Below are positions 33,954 through 51,610 of a DNA stretch of 64,000 nucleotides, one piece after another. Both the position numbers and the translations under genes were made by a program. Below the pieces are notes generated by a model. The model searched no databases, was not told the origin of the DNA, and saw only the letters and a program-made list of their open reading frames with translations. The first letter of the stretch is position 1; each line of letters begins with the position of its first letter. Origin of the DNA: Lamellibrachia satsuma (lineage: Eukaryota > Annelida > Polychaeta > Sabellida > Siboglinidae); assembly GCA_033239005.1 (NCBI GenBank), contig BSQZ01000009.1:3218252-3282251 (forward strand), given 5' to 3'.

Positions 33954-36584
33954 AGACTCGGGAACGATGTCTGTTATTGAGGCCATTAGAGCTCCTCGTG
34001 TGCAATTTACAACCGATCTAAACGGCCTTCTTCGGCACATCTACGCCAATCTACACGCCGGGCATATTGTGGAGGAATCGTGACCATGGTGCGGCAAAAC
34101 ATAAAAAATATAGCTCACGCAGTCTCGTATTTAGGACCGTGGGTTGGTTGTGTAGAAGTCCTATGTATTTATTTGGGGTAAGACTATAATAGCCATATAT
34201 ATCTGGCCCAAAGTCCTATTAATACGCTGTGGGATTCCGTTTGTGTAAATAGGTCTGATGACCCGTAAACGAAAATATACGAGTCCATTTTCCATCAACC
34301 AATTCATGCATATATTTGTCCAACGACACACAACTTAGGAGTGTGTTAAAAGTACGCACACTAGATTATACCACGTACTCCTTCTTGCACCTACCTCCAA
34401 TTATCCATGATTTTTACCGGGGAAATGATGTGACGTTTCAATATTTAAGTTGTGAACAGTTTCATTTTAACGATACGTGTACGTTCCTGTGACGTCGACG
34501 AGCCTTTGTGTTTTATCTGAACAAATAATTCAAAGGAATGCGGCTACTCGATTTTTTCGTAACTATTCTAAAAAAATTAAAATAGCCCTGTGTGGGTCTA
34601 AATATACATCCACTTTTGGGAGCCCAAACCACTCCACCCAAGGCCTGCAGTAACTGTATACTCGATGGTTGTGTAATAATCTTTGGGTAACGATGTCTTT
34701 GATTGGTGATTAGATCTTCGTCTTCTAAATTATTGCGCTATTCAATACCACGGACTACGCTTGTTAGCGGTTTTTAACGTGCGCTATTGTAACCTAGCTA
34801 TTAAAACATACCTGCTGGGCGATGGATAATGCGCGACCGCAAGCGGGGAAATCCCCCAGCGACCGCGCATACGAGATCGCCCAATCAAAATGTAGGCAGT
34901 GTTTCGTCACCGGACGCGCCGCCACCAAATATGGTAAGTAGGTCAAAGTTGCTATCGATAGCGACCAGGAAGAAGGCTGCAGACAGGTCGGCCTTTGTTA
35001 AAACAACTGTTGTCAGCATGCGAACGATTTCGCAATGCCGAGTTGCTGCATCAGCAGTTGGTAGGTTTTCATTGAAACATTTGTAGAGAATTTGGCAGCA
35101 AACCACATGTATTATAGTTGCCGGACAAGGAGCAGTTGTGTTAATAATAATTAGTGTAAATGTTTTACTATCGCTACATATGTGCCATTTAACGGGCTAT
35201 TTTTACCTCTGATTGCAGTGCAGCGATACAGCAATTCCAGTATGCAGAGTATGCAAAATGAAAGGAAGTGTTTATACACAACCTTTGATCACATTATCAT
35301 TTCATTTCACAGCAAGGATTGTTTTAGTCGTTAGCACAGGCTACATTAACATACAGCGGTGTGGCTGGCATACCCGGTATGTGATCAATTGTTTTTCATA
35401 AGCAAAACATGATGCCCTTTGGAATACTGTCGAATATATACGAGTGTCGTAGGCGCGTTTGTGGCCGTCTAAACAACAAATGAACGGCACGGTAATAACT
35501 TTTTATCGAATCATGCGTCCACGGTATAGTCATCTGAAGAAGCAAAACAATCTCACACTCATACTATATTCTAGCTTAGGCTGGTGTGATTTAGTGGCAA
35601 ATTGTTGTCGAAGGCGTCACTGCTGTCATATTATGCACGTTCGAAGGGCCGGTATTTTTTCCAGGATTTAATGTTTTTTTAGAATTTGCTAGTTGGGTAT
35701 GCTAGCCTGTGACAGGGACACCAGGCGACGACATGGACTAATGTACTTATGGCGGGTGACAGCTGGTAGCATGTAACTACCCAACGGCATCACTGCGAAA
35801 CTTGGTAGCGGTCTCTTCGTCCATAGCAATAAAATATAGACGACGGGTGTTTACGGCATATCATGGCACAAACAAACAACACATTATTTATATCTTTGTT
35901 GGTGTTTATCGCGCAACAGTTACACTGCAGCAACGTCACAGCGGGCCTTCCCGATCCAAATATTATATGTATTATTAATACTTAGTATCAATGTGACGAC
36001 ATTAAAATACTCTCATCAAAAACATTGTATATAAATAGATATTGCTGTTACATACCGTATTACCATAACCATTAAATGAACCGGGATCACACTGTGGACA
36101 TGCTGTTGATAATGCTATTGAAATGTTCAGTTCAAACTGACCTAAATCGGAAGGACAAATCTGCATTCAAATAACCGTACCTCACTCTAAACAGTGTTAG
36201 TATCTAAGTAGGTCCTTAATTAAATAATTTTAACACATGCTTCTCTCTACATACACGCACATACACGCACAAGTTATTGTAATTTCAGTTAACATCTACG
36301 CTTAAATACTTCTACACTCACATGTTAATGACATACGCATGATTTAATGTATTTCTGGCGAGATCTATGTTGACAATTATTGCAAATGCGCCATGATTTG
36401 GTTTTAAAAATTCTATTTAAATAAAGTCTTTGCCGGATCACATCAAACTTATTCATGGGCATTTTCTTCCCATGTCCTGGGGTTGACAAACAGTTTTCCT
36501 AGTCACCGGTTAACGAAAACGCGATATATTTATATATGAATATAATACTTACATTTTGATCGCGCGTATTTTGTTACATTCTGT
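33954..36584. other. Intergenic, no gene seen
   Basis: A moderately GC-rich block at 34820-35110 is open on both strands (e.g. plus 34829-35086, basic and Ser/Arg-rich) but shows no domain, signal peptide or convincing splice context. The rest is AT-rich and unremarkable. Confidence 0.45.
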
Positions 36585-36716
36585 GTGTGTGTGCGTGTGC
36601 GTGTGCGTGTGCGTGTGCGTGTGCGTGTGCGTGTGCGTGTGCGTGTGCGTGTGCGTGAGTGAGTGAGTGAGTGAGTGAGTGAGTGTGTGCGTGCGTGCGT
36701 GCGTGCGTGTGTGTGT
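36580..36716 (+). repeat. (GTGTGC)n-(GTGA)n-(GTGC)n compound microsatellite
   Basis: Hexamer GTGTGC about 12 times, then GTGA about 7 times, then GTGC and GT runs. Confidence 0.95.
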
Positions 36717-36720
36717 GGGG

Positions 36721-37529
36721 GGCCACATACAATAATCATTAGCTCAGTCCAGGCATTTACCCTACATTTTTATTACTACCACATGGCGTTATTCCAAAAA
36801 AATTCTCGGACCCAGATAAGTGCGTAGGCCGGCACCTGTTTACTCCCAGTAAGTTGCAACCGAAATCATGGAACTCTCGAGACGGGAAAGTCCCTTCTCG
36901 CCGGTAACGGTAACAGGCCAATAAGCATCGCGTTGGAAGGTCTAAATTTATCGCGTTATCTCGTCGCTTCGTGTCAGTGCGGTTTTCCAAGAAGCCACGC
37001 TACGCGCTCCTAACTCGCCGGCTGTCAGGCATGATTGCCGTGGCACTGAACTCATCCACCACAGCACTGTCTGTGTCGCCAGCCGGTCGAGTGGACTCAG
37101 CTTAATTAACATAATCGCGGGTAACGGAATCGGCAGTTTCGTAGAATGAAATATATTGGCTGGAACATAATCATTCCCTATTCCCGCTGTACTACAATAC
37201 GCCACTGAATGAATCAACCGCTTAATAGAATCAAGGCCCAAAGTGATTGTATTAAAGGGAATAGAAACAACGATTACTTGAAATCATATTATATTACATC
37301 TTGTAGTATAAGTCCATTTCCATTGTTGACAGCGATAGCGATTGTTTAAGAAGCGAGCGTCAGAATGTTTTTTGTGTGCGGCATTCGATTGTAATACAAA
37401 CGGTAGTAAGAATATAGTAACATGTAGTTGGTTTAAGTTCTCTACGACACGGGCGTCGACTCACACGCTCGGGGGGGGGTACTGCCATACCAAAGCGGTG
37501 GGGGTGTATCACCATAGCCCCATGGAGCA

Positions 37530-37530
<1 letters not shown>
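36721..37530. other. Intergenic, no gene seen
   Basis: No coding signal or repeat family recognised. Confidence 0.45.
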
Positions 37531-39870
<2,340 letters not shown>

Positions 39871-39874
39871 ACAT

Positions 39875-39929
<55 letters not shown>

Positions 39930-39946
39930 CGTACGTACGTACGCAG
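39871..39946 (+). repeat. (GCAC)n microsatellite
   Basis: About 17 units of GCAC with a short GTAC variant run at the 3' end. Confidence 0.95.
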
Positions 39947-40517
39947 GCACACTACCCCATCAAAGAACATCCTTATTACGCATTGTCGAGATCGTGCCCT
40001 TTTATTAGTAGAAAATACACATGCACACATTCAATTCGACCAACACTTAGGTCATAATAATAATAATTTTTATGTTGTCGCTATAAGCGATGCCCGTTGA
40101 ACCGGGCTAGCATTCATAAATGAAAAATCATTGTTATTAGAAGCAGCAAAGTTGGTCAGTCACTGGGATATTAGAATTAGTTTTCAGCATATTTGTTATT
40201 TTAAATGTCATAAGTTAAAGCTCCAGGCTTTAACGACGGTATGCGAGTCTAATCATCAACTCTCATGGCAGCTACCGTATTAACACGTATTACGAGCCGT
40301 CGTTGGTGATTGGTGGTGGGACGACATCCCACATTGTCGTATGTAATGGTAGATGTGGCTACCGGAAGTTGAGTGCCATTAGCCATTGCAGCTGTCATAC
40401 TGCTCATTTTGTGATCACAACTGGTGTTCCCGGAATCGGAAAAGTGTATTTAGCTGTGCATCGTTAGTTAGGGGTTGTGACGTCATCGTTGTCCACGATG
40501 TGTTCGCGGTGTTACTC

Positions 40518-40648
40518 TTAACAGCATCAGCACGCGGCGTAATATTGGAACTTGTTACTCGAGTTGCCGTAGCAATAGCAGAGGGCGTAACCTCGACACT
40601 GCTTTCTGCAGCCCCTGTATCCAAAGACGCGTCAGCCGTATCGCCACT
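40518..40648 (-). pseudogene. Decayed terminal exon of the cysteine-rich peptide family
   Basis: The reading homologous to the other terminal exons gives GYRGCRKQCRGYALCYC, then YGNSSNKFQYYAAC, a stop where Cys or another residue is expected, and CC-stop. It also has a TGA where the first Cys region should be. The splice acceptor, TTTCAG in the paralogs, reads TTTCGG here. The 13-residue gap before the last cysteines links it to the 51687 exon rather than to its neighbour at 41864. The intron-side flank (40649-40735) is still about 85% similar by eye to that of the 41864 exon. The upstream exons of this copy are missing. Confidence 0.75.
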
Positions 40649-40884
40649 CCGAAAGAAGAACGTGTTTAGCTTAACGCCATGAATGGAGTAGATTAACGTT
40701 TTACAACATAGTGAAAAGAAACAGTCGTCACGTTGAGGGAAGGAGGGGGAGGGGGAGGGAGGGAGGCAGGGAGGCAAGGAGGGGCAGAGGGAGGGAGTTA
40801 ACCCAGTTATCAACAATGGGGACTGTGCATTTCTCGTGACTCGGGTGATCACGTTAATGTCGGTCCCATCTCATTTAATTTGGG

Positions 40885-41990
<1,106 letters not shown>

Positions 41991-42254
41991 TGTTTAGCTT
42001 AACGCCATGGATGGAGTCGATTAATGTTTCACAACATAGTGAGAACAAATATTCGTCACGTTGTCAGTGGCTAGAGGTCAAATAAATTATTGGAACCATT
42101 TTCAATTATAAGGGATGCCAAGACAAGAACAGAAGTACGTTTATTGGACACAGAAAGCATTTATTTTAAGCATCTCCTAGTTCATGTGCTGAAATCGGGA
42201 GACATCTGTTTTCAAAATAACATGTCTTTAAACCAAAAAAACATTAAATTGAAT

Positions 42255-42302
42255 GTGCGTGCGTGCGTGGGTGCGTGCGTGCGTGCGTGCGTGCGTGGTG
42301 CG
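42255..42302 (+). repeat. (GTGC)n microsatellite in gene A intron 2
   Basis: About 11 GTGC units, 50 bases downstream of the exon 2 donor of gene A. Gene B carries a (GCAC)n tract at the equivalent place in opposite orientation. Confidence 0.92.
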
Positions 42303-42902
42303 TGCATGTATCGAAGTCTGCTCACAGTTTCATTGAGAATGATGTTCTTACCTGCGCGCGAGTTGCATTTGCGGTAGGTCGGGTCGTATCGACGGCGCAT
42401 GTAGGACCAACGGAAACCCGAAAAGTTAATCCCTGCCACAGAGAAAAACTACGTGAATTACAACGTACAACAAGTCAGTCGTGTTCAAGCAACCAAACGG
42501 CAAGTGAAATGGCTGCGTGCATCACAAACACGAAACATTTATATCAAACCTTTTAAAATGACCGCAATCACTAGCTACACTTGTATTTCTTGAAATAAGT
42601 GGCTTTTCGTGAAAACTAGTTTTGTCGTGAAATGGACTAACCTGTTTAAGTAATACTGGATGCCCTAATCAAAAGGATCTAGTTTTGTACAACGCCATTC
42701 GAAATGTTACATTATGATACATAGTTCAGGTTTACGAATAAATTACTGTGATCTGTTATACCAAATTTGTAGTAATTAATCTGTCATCGAGTCAAATTCG
42801 CGTTTGTTTTCGTAAACATGACACGGCCTTACCTTCCCCGCAGTCGATGAACAGAGCCAGCGTCAGCAGCGTCAGCAGCGCACAAAGTGTCCAAGTCTTC
42901 AT

Positions 42903-43460
42903 CGTGTGCAAGTGTCTGTTCCAAGGTGATGTCTGTTGTTTTCTCTCCGTCCTTTCGGCAGTCTGACCATTCGCTCCCACCGACTACATTTATACCCAGC
43001 GAAAAGTGAGGATTGGTGGGCTGAGTTCGTTGAATCACAGCAACGAACAGTGCGAGGTGTCGACATAAACATATAAACCACGTAAGGATGAGTTTCGTGT
43101 GGTTCTGAATAGCGTGTTGTTTTCAACAACATTATATATTATGTTGTTGTACAACCGGTGTCAAGTGCTGTCATTAAACATACCTAAAAGACGTGTAGTG
43201 GTTTATAAAAACAGTAAGAAATATGAGATTCACCAGTCATGCGTGACGTCTTCTAGACATGCGAGGGATGAGTTCTTCGCTCGTTCTGTGAATGATATGA
43301 TCCAAACACTATACGCGGTGAACCAGGGCGTCATGTCGTTACCCACTCGTTAACTGTGCTTCAAAATCACCGACTCCCCCCCAAAAAAAACAAATTGTTT
43401 ATGTATGCTAACTTCCTTTCGAATCCATCCTAGTGCTGCTGTTAGTCTGTGAGTCGAATG
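42903..43460. other. Upstream region of gene A, no other gene seen
   Basis: Contains the TATA box and 5' leader of gene A. The short plus-strand open frame 43099-43353 has no recognisable domain. Confidence 0.5.
42989..42994 (-). promoter_or_regulatory. TATA box of gene A
   Basis: TATAAA on the minus strand, 87 bases upstream of the gene A start codon, in the context GGGTATAAATGTAG. Gene B has a TATA element at a similar distance in the same GGGTATA context. Confidence 0.65.
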
Positions 43461-43930
43461 GACGTTAAGAAAGGGGAAAGGGGACGTTAAGAAAGGGGAA
43501 AGGGGATGTTAAGAAAGGGGAAAGGGGACGTTAAGAAAGGGGAAAGGGGACGTTAAGAAAGGGAAAGGGGACGTTAAGAAAGGGAAAGGGGACGTTAAGA
43601 AAGGGGAAAGGGGACGTTAAGAAAGGGGAAAGGGGACGTTAAGAAAGGGAAAGGGGACGTTAAGAAAGGGAAAGGGGACGTTAAGAAAGGGAAAGGGGAC
43701 GTTAAGAAAGGGAAAGGGGACGTTAAGAAAGGGAAAGGGGACGTTAAGAAAGGGGAAAGGGGACGTTAAGAAAGGGAAAGGGGACTTTAAGAAAGGGAAA
43801 GGGGACGTTAAGAAAGGGAAAGGGGACGTTAAGAAAGGGAAAGGGGACGTTAAGAAAGGGAAAGGGGACGTTAAGAAAGGGGAAAGGGGACGTTAAGAAA
43901 GGGGAAAGGGGACGTTAAGAAAGGGGAAGG
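43461..43930 (+). repeat. 21/22-bp purine-rich minisatellite
   Basis: About 22 units of GACGTTAAGAAAGGGAAAGG (21 or 22 bp, by G-run length) in one orientation. The plus strand is almost pure purine apart from the CGTT step. Confidence 0.95.
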
Positions 43931-44189
43931 GAATTTGTTTATTGTAAGTTAAACTCATGAGATGAAGAATTGTTTGGGAACTGCTCGAAAACAATTCATT
44001 GCGTCACGGAGTTTACAACTGAGGAGACGTTGCGGTTGATATCTTGTTTATGGAGCACCATTTTGACATTCAAAACGTCTTCGGAAATATTCGACAAACT
44101 GACCGTTCATTTTACCCGGCTCAAGTTATACAACGAAAATGTGACGATTAATGTTATGCTCAGTTTGTTCAATCATGGCAGCGAAAAAT

Positions 44190-45653
<1,464 letters not shown>

Positions 45654-46319
45654 CTGAAAGAAGAGAGTTTAGATAACGTTGTTAAAGTGATATATACTAT
45701 CATATCAACGTTCACATGATAGTATTATTATTAGTATTATATCAACGTGCGCGCAGTGATCTCTGGCGTAACAAACTGACAAGTGTAGTGACGTCACCGC
45801 AAATTGTATTGTTTATTCAATAGCGCCTTAACACTTAAGCAGTTTCCTATAAAATTTACTCCGAATGATGTGAAAGAGAATGTGCGTCAAACAATTGAGT
45901 TTTGTTCATACTGATTTACAGCATGACAGCTACGAAATTCCGTATCTCGATAAAGTCGAAATTTAACACAGCGGAAATAGCCATTTTTTTCTACAAAACA
46001 GCTGATTATGTTATCCGTAATTCTGTTAAGCTGTGTCCACGGTGTGTACTTCAAAGACATGGGTGAGTGCGGCGGTGGGCTGGACATGGGTGAGTGCGGC
46101 GGTAGGCTGGACGAACGTGTTGGCAGAGAAACGTCACTCGAATAATGGCACATATCATTGGTCCTGTTTTAGTAGGAAGTGCATCGGATGTGCCCCCGAT
46201 CTCGCTCGACAATAAATCTTGTTATTTTTTAAAGACGCAGCTCATTAATGTATAATATTTATATTTACATTAACCAGTTATAGCCTAGCGTATGGCCTAA
46301 CTAATAATGCCAATATGGA

Positions 46320-46420
46320 AGCACGCACGCACGTACGCGTGCACGCAGGCACGCACACACCCACCCACCCACATACGCACACGCATGCACGCACGCACGC
46401 ACACACGCACGCACGCATGT
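46320..46420 (+). repeat. (GCAC)n-rich microsatellite in gene B intron 2
   Basis: Imperfect GCAC units with CACCCACC and GCACACAC variants, 16 bases from the exon 2 donor of gene B. Confidence 0.92.
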
Positions 46421-47449
46421 GTTACGAGGTCGTACCTGCACGAGAGTCGCATTTGTAGTAACTCGGGCGATAATGGTATCTCTGATAACGATAACGGTAA
46501 TTCCACCAACCTGAGAAAGAAACAACTCTCCATAGACAACCGCGTGGCGATATTGAGATATGATGATCCCGACTGGCAGTGCATAGGGACCCCGTTGGTG
46601 TAACACAAGTCCACACATTTTTTATTTATGTGTGCCCCACCGACGTGGTCAAATCTGTTTTAAACGTTAACTTTTTTCCCGGATTCGTGCCTAAATGTTT
46701 TAATTTCATACATTTTCTATACTAGTTTTAGATATGCAACCGCAGTGGAGAATTAAAGAATGTTGTGACGTATTCAGTTCTCTTTGCGTAAGCGACACGA
46801 ATACATACACTCAGGTTCATTCGTCGTCCGGTCACGATGTATTCAGACGTTGGTCACTAACTACAAAGGATATACATCTCTGGCGCACAACAAGATTTTC
46901 TTCGTCACATTTGATTAAACAATACGTGTTTATGAGCACATTATGAATAAATCAAGTCCAGAGGACGGGAAGCTGTCAGTTTGCACCTACTGTATTATCT
47001 TACTACATTCTACTATCTCTTTGACCAATCTTCTACGTTCCTGATCTACGGACTACAATATAAGTGGCATTCTCAACCCACTGTGTTCGGACAACTATAA
47101 TCGAACTACTTAAAAGTAAAACGTGTGCAACAACATAACTATCTTGTCCTTAAGGCAAATAAAATACACTTTATCCTTCACTTCCTGGAAGACGAATTCT
47201 TTCAAATCCAACCGAATTTTTCGGCCGGGAACATTGAACCATGTTACAATTAATGCGTAAAAATCAATCCACTTCGATCACTGGGTAAACAGGTGCACTG
47301 TTATATAGCTAAGTAATCTGGTACACTGTTATATAGCTAAGTAATCTGGAACAACGTGGATTTGACGAAACTGCTCCGGTTCTCTTAATGGAGAGGTTAA
47401 TACTCTTCGACTGCGCTGCCGCACCTAAATTAATGAACTAGCTGTATTC

Positions 47450-47800
47450 TTGAAATTACTGTACGCTTCAGAAACACGGAGGACAAACACGCAGAGGTTT
47501 TGAGGAAAGGTGCAGCAGACGAATCCTAAGCATACGCTACATCATCAACATCATAGTTGAGTTGGAGCAAAGGAGGTGGATTGATTTGACCATGTTCTCT
47601 GCATGGACATAACTTTGAATTGGACACCACCTGCAAAAAGTGGAAAAGGCATACGACTGGGCATCTGGAGAAGATGGAAGAAGAAATGAAGCTGCCTGGG
47701 AAAACCTGGGATGATTCGCCAAATACTGGGCTGGCTGGAGAAGATTTGTTGGCGTCTTATGCTCCAGCGGGAGCAGATAGGATTGAGTAAGTTACCGATA
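47450..47800 (+). mobile_element. LINE 3' relic in gene B intron 1
   Basis: Plus-strand fragments in shifting frames: RRWIDLTMFSAWT, then a segment like W..GEDGRRNEAAWENLG, then WAGWRRFVGV and LCSSGSR, matching the end of non-LTR ORF2 proteins (...DR.GWRRFV.ALCS.GS.). It is frameshifted and 5' truncated, and antisense to gene B. A very diverged SINE family 1 copy may precede it (47140-47260). Confidence 0.65.
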
Positions 47801-47930
47801 TAATTGAAAGAGCCCCTTAGATGTTATTGAAGCCACACCTTGGACGTCGTAAAACAGACTTACCCAGACCCTGACTCAGGTCGATGAACAGAGCTAGCGT
47901 CAGCAGCAAGTACAGTGTCTTGGTATTCAT

Positions 47931-48406
47931 CTTGTATTTGTCTTCAGTTCCTGTGCGAATCTGTCTGAAGGCGTCTCCTGGGTCTGTCTCCGTACTCGAT
48001 TCTGTCGCTCACGCCAATTGGCTGGATATATATATACCCGAATTAGGTCATCGGACATCAGACACATCAGACACAACCTGCTTGACAGGTTTAATACCAC
48101 AAAGAAGTGTAACAGTATAGGTGTAATTCGGCCTTGAGCCACTATCGTCACGAGATCGTCACGAGATGAGCATCGAACCATCAACGAAATGTTTTTGCAG
48201 TTTAAACCGACGCGCCAGGGATCACGATTGCTCGACATATGTAAAATACTTGCAAGGTCAAGGTGAACTTACACAATAATACACATGTTCACATATTAAC
48301 ACTAAATTTTAGCGTTTGTCGAAGGCTAAAATATTTTCGCCATAATTGCCAAATGACGGGCCGACTTAGCTGCAGCGTGGAGAGAGAGAGAGAGAGAGAG
48401 AGAGAG

Positions 48407-48463
<57 letters not shown>

Positions 48464-49269
48464 ATACTAAGTATGCGTAACGCCATTATTGTATAAGAGA
48501 ATAAAAACTATGAAACACCGGTAATGGTTACCTGCACTTTACTTGCCCAAAAATGGCACAAAACAGAAAAACAAACATGGTTCGGTGCACATCGCCTTTG
48601 TTGTCGGACACAGCGAGCTACTGTTAGTGTTACCGCATGACTCAGATGCAAGTGATTGGACGACGTGAAAGCGAATCGTCTGGAACAGCCAACAAGTAAG
48701 TGAAGCATGGTTATCGTTAACCAAGTAGACACAAAAGAAGAGTCACCTATATATGATCAGCAGGCTTCTGCAAAACGCTGGCCGGTCTCGTGATGCCAAG
48801 TTACTATTTTTCTTCGGCGTGCGTGACTTAGGACACGTAGGCAGTGCAATTATGTAAATCGTGTGGCTGTTTTTGTAGCACGCGATCATGCAAATAAGGG
48901 GGATTCCACGCGAACGTGCATTAAACAATGTGCTTTGTGTAAATTTATCGGTAAACATGTTCAACAAGAAAGGAGCGCAAATTCGACGAAACATTTCACG
49001 CACGTGAATAACGACGATAATTGCAACTGCCTAATAAAAAACACTACGTAGTTGAGTGGCAAATGCCACGGCGACGTGACCCACCAATGTATTGTACCAC
49101 GGTAAATGCCACGGCGACGTGACCCACCAATGTATTGTAGCACGGTAAAGATAATGTGTATGTAATCACATCCAGTATATATTGGCCTGAGTTGACGGTC
49201 TGCTGTCATAGCGTACGGAACTAACATCATAAAGCCGTGTGACAAAATTGTAAATCGTAATCTAAGATG
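47931..49269. other. Upstream region of gene B; (GA)n at 48381-48463
   Basis: Holds the gene B promoter and a (GA)n microsatellite. A 46-bp direct repeat (ATGCCACGGCGACGTGACCC...) occurs at 49065 and 49108. No other gene seen. Confidence 0.55.
48026..48036 (-). promoter_or_regulatory. TATA element of gene B
   Basis: GGGTATATATATATCC on the minus strand about 96 bases upstream of the gene B start codon, followed by a CCAAT (AGCCAATTGGC). The spacing is similar to gene A. Confidence 0.55.
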
Positions 49270-49470
49270 GTCATCGCTGCGATTAATGCGATGCGACGGA
49301 GCGATGAAGTGATGGAGCGATGGAACCATGGCGCGATGCGATGGAAAGATCGTGCTATATGATGGAACAATAGCGCGATGCGATGGTGCGATGGAGTGAC
49401 GGAGAGATGGTGCGATGGAGTGACGGAGAGATATTGCGATGCGATGGAACGATGGTGTGATGGTATGAAG
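49270..49470 (+). repeat. Irregular GCGATG-based repeat
   Basis: Short units of GCGATGGA / GCGATGCGATGG / GTGACGGAGAGATG with frequent substitutions. Confidence 0.75.
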
Positions 49471-49794
49471 GAATGTAGCATTGGTATATTATAGTGATGT
49501 GGTGATTCTAAGGTTGAGCAGTACTGCCATCGTTCCATCTCATCGCGCAATCGCTTTGCCATCTTCAGCACACCACAGCGATGGCCCTTCTCGTCCATCG
49601 TAGATAATCCAATATGTGGCCGACAGAATGCAGTCAGCGGGTCGACATTTATCACATTACCACCAATGCCGAAGCGCTGCAGTAATGCAATCGCAACCAA
49701 AAACCATCGTCATTATCGCTATCAACAGCACCTTCGTCGTTGTCAGCATTTTATCGTCATCATTACCACAAACACAAGAAGCCTAAGCTACTGA

Positions 49795-50658
49795 GTTTTT
49801 ACTTCTGTCGTGTCTGCATGGTGACTTATGTCGTGTCTGCATGGTGACTTATGTCGTGTCTGCATGGTGACTTCTGTCGGGTCTGCATGGTGACTTATGT
49901 CGTGTCTGCATGGTGACTTCCGTCGGGTCTGCATGGTGACTTCTGTCGCGTCTGCATGGTGACTTATGTCGTGTCTGCATGGTGACTTCCGTCGGGTCTG
50001 CATGGTGACTTCTGTCGCGTCTGCATGGTGACTTCTGTCGTGTCTGCATGGTGACTTCTGTCGCGTCTGCATGGTGACTTCTGTCGCGTCTGCATGGTGA
50101 CTTCTGTCGCGTCTGCATGGTGACTTCTGTCGTGTCTGCATGGTGACTTCTGTCGCGTCTGCATGGTGACTTCCGTCGGGTCTGCATGGTGACTTCTGTC
50201 GGGTCTGCATGGTGACTTCCGTCGGGTCTGCATGGTGACTTCTGTCGCGTCTGCATGGTGACTTCTGTCGTGTCTGCATGGTGACTTCCGTCGGGTCTGC
50301 ATGGTGACTTCTGTCGGGTCTGCATAGTGACTTCTGTCGCGTCTGCATGGTGACTTATGTCGTGTCTGCATGGTGACTTCTGTCGGGTCTGCATGGTGAC
50401 TTCTGTCGCGTCTGCATGGTGACTTCTGTCGTGTCTGCATGGTGACTTCCGTCGGGTCTGCATGGTGACTTCTGTCGCGTCTGCATGGTGACTTCTGTCG
50501 TGTCTGCATGGTGACTTCCGTCGGGTCTGCATGGTGACTTCTGTCGTGTCTGCATGGTGACTTCCGTCGGGTCTGCATGGTGACTTATGTCGTGTCTGCA
50601 TGGTGACTTCTGTCGCGTCTGCATGGTGACTTCCGTCGCGTCTGCATGGTGACTTCTG
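49795..50658 (-). repeat. 23-bp minisatellite, ~37 copies
   Basis: The unit GTCTGCATGGTGACTTCTGT plus CGC is repeated about 37 times. Variation is confined to two spots: ACTTCTG/ACTTCCG/ACTTATG and GTCGCG/GTCGGG/GTCGTG. All three minus-strand frames are open across it (up to 276 codons) because the unit lacks stops in that orientation; this is not a gene. Confidence 0.95.
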
Positions 50659-51610
50659 CGACCATGGCCTTCCACACAATTCTCTCGTTGGCAGTTGGAT
50701 GTTATCACTGTTCTTTTGCCATCAGCTGATTTCTGGCTATTGGCGTTCGATTCTTCCTTTAAGAGCGACCTGTTCATCACAAGTCCTACAATTTGAACTG
50801 TCTTATGATTGTTGTCTTCAGTAACTGTGTATCAGTTACTGAACCCTCTTCATTTGCAATGCACTGAGCCCATGAAACGGTTTGTATTATCACATTATTC
50901 CTGTGTCGCGATTGCTTCAGTTAGACCGTTGGCATCTTCTTGCAATCTCTCCAGCCACTTCGAGTCCACCATCTGTCCAGTGCCTGATGTTAATTCATGC
51001 CATTTTTCGTCTACCTAATTTTTTTGTAGTTACCCTTTTATGCTGGTAAGTACAAAACTATCTGGTCTTGCATTCTCTTATATTATTGTATTATCATAAG
51101 GACAATATTTCTGCTGCAGTTAATCTACCATGCATTGGTTCATGCCCGCGCGGTTTCTGCATCAGAAGTACGAACATTAACTTGAAGTGTAATAAAAACA
51201 ACAGGTGTTAGCAAGCCATTTTATTAAACTCCAACTAAGTGAGATGTTGTTCTGTAAACATTCCGTAGTATTGTTAATGTTGATAATGCTTCGGCGGGAC
51301 TATTGCTACAAAGCGGTTGTTGCAATGCGCAGTATTTGTGTTTAATTGTCAGATATGTGTGTGTGGAAGACTCACGCAAAATGACACCTTTGTTTACGCA
51401 ATCAGCTCGACAAAAATAGCAACAGCGGTGCATCAAGTAGCGGCTAAGTGCGCATCGGAAACTCCAACAGCAACTATTTTAAAAAGTGTGAACTGTGTCG
51501 TGTTTACTCGCATGAAACAGTCTCGCTTGGTTCCACCCCTCCTAACACAGTACCACATGAAGTAGCCTAACGTAGTGCAGTGCAACGTAGCGCGGCGTAG
51601 CTCCAGGACG
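50659..51610. other. Intergenic, no gene seen
   Basis: Unique-looking sequence downstream (minus sense) of the 51687 terminal exon; no domain or repeat recognised. Confidence 0.5.

Noticed and set aside
34829..35106. Overlapping plus and minus ORFs in a GC-rich block
   Set aside because: No family resemblance or splice evidence; too short to support a call.
49849..50679. 276-codon minus-strand ORF (HHADATEVTMQTRQKSPCR repeats)
   Set aside because: It is produced by the 23-bp minisatellite, which lacks stops in all three minus frames; no start context, splice sites or domain.
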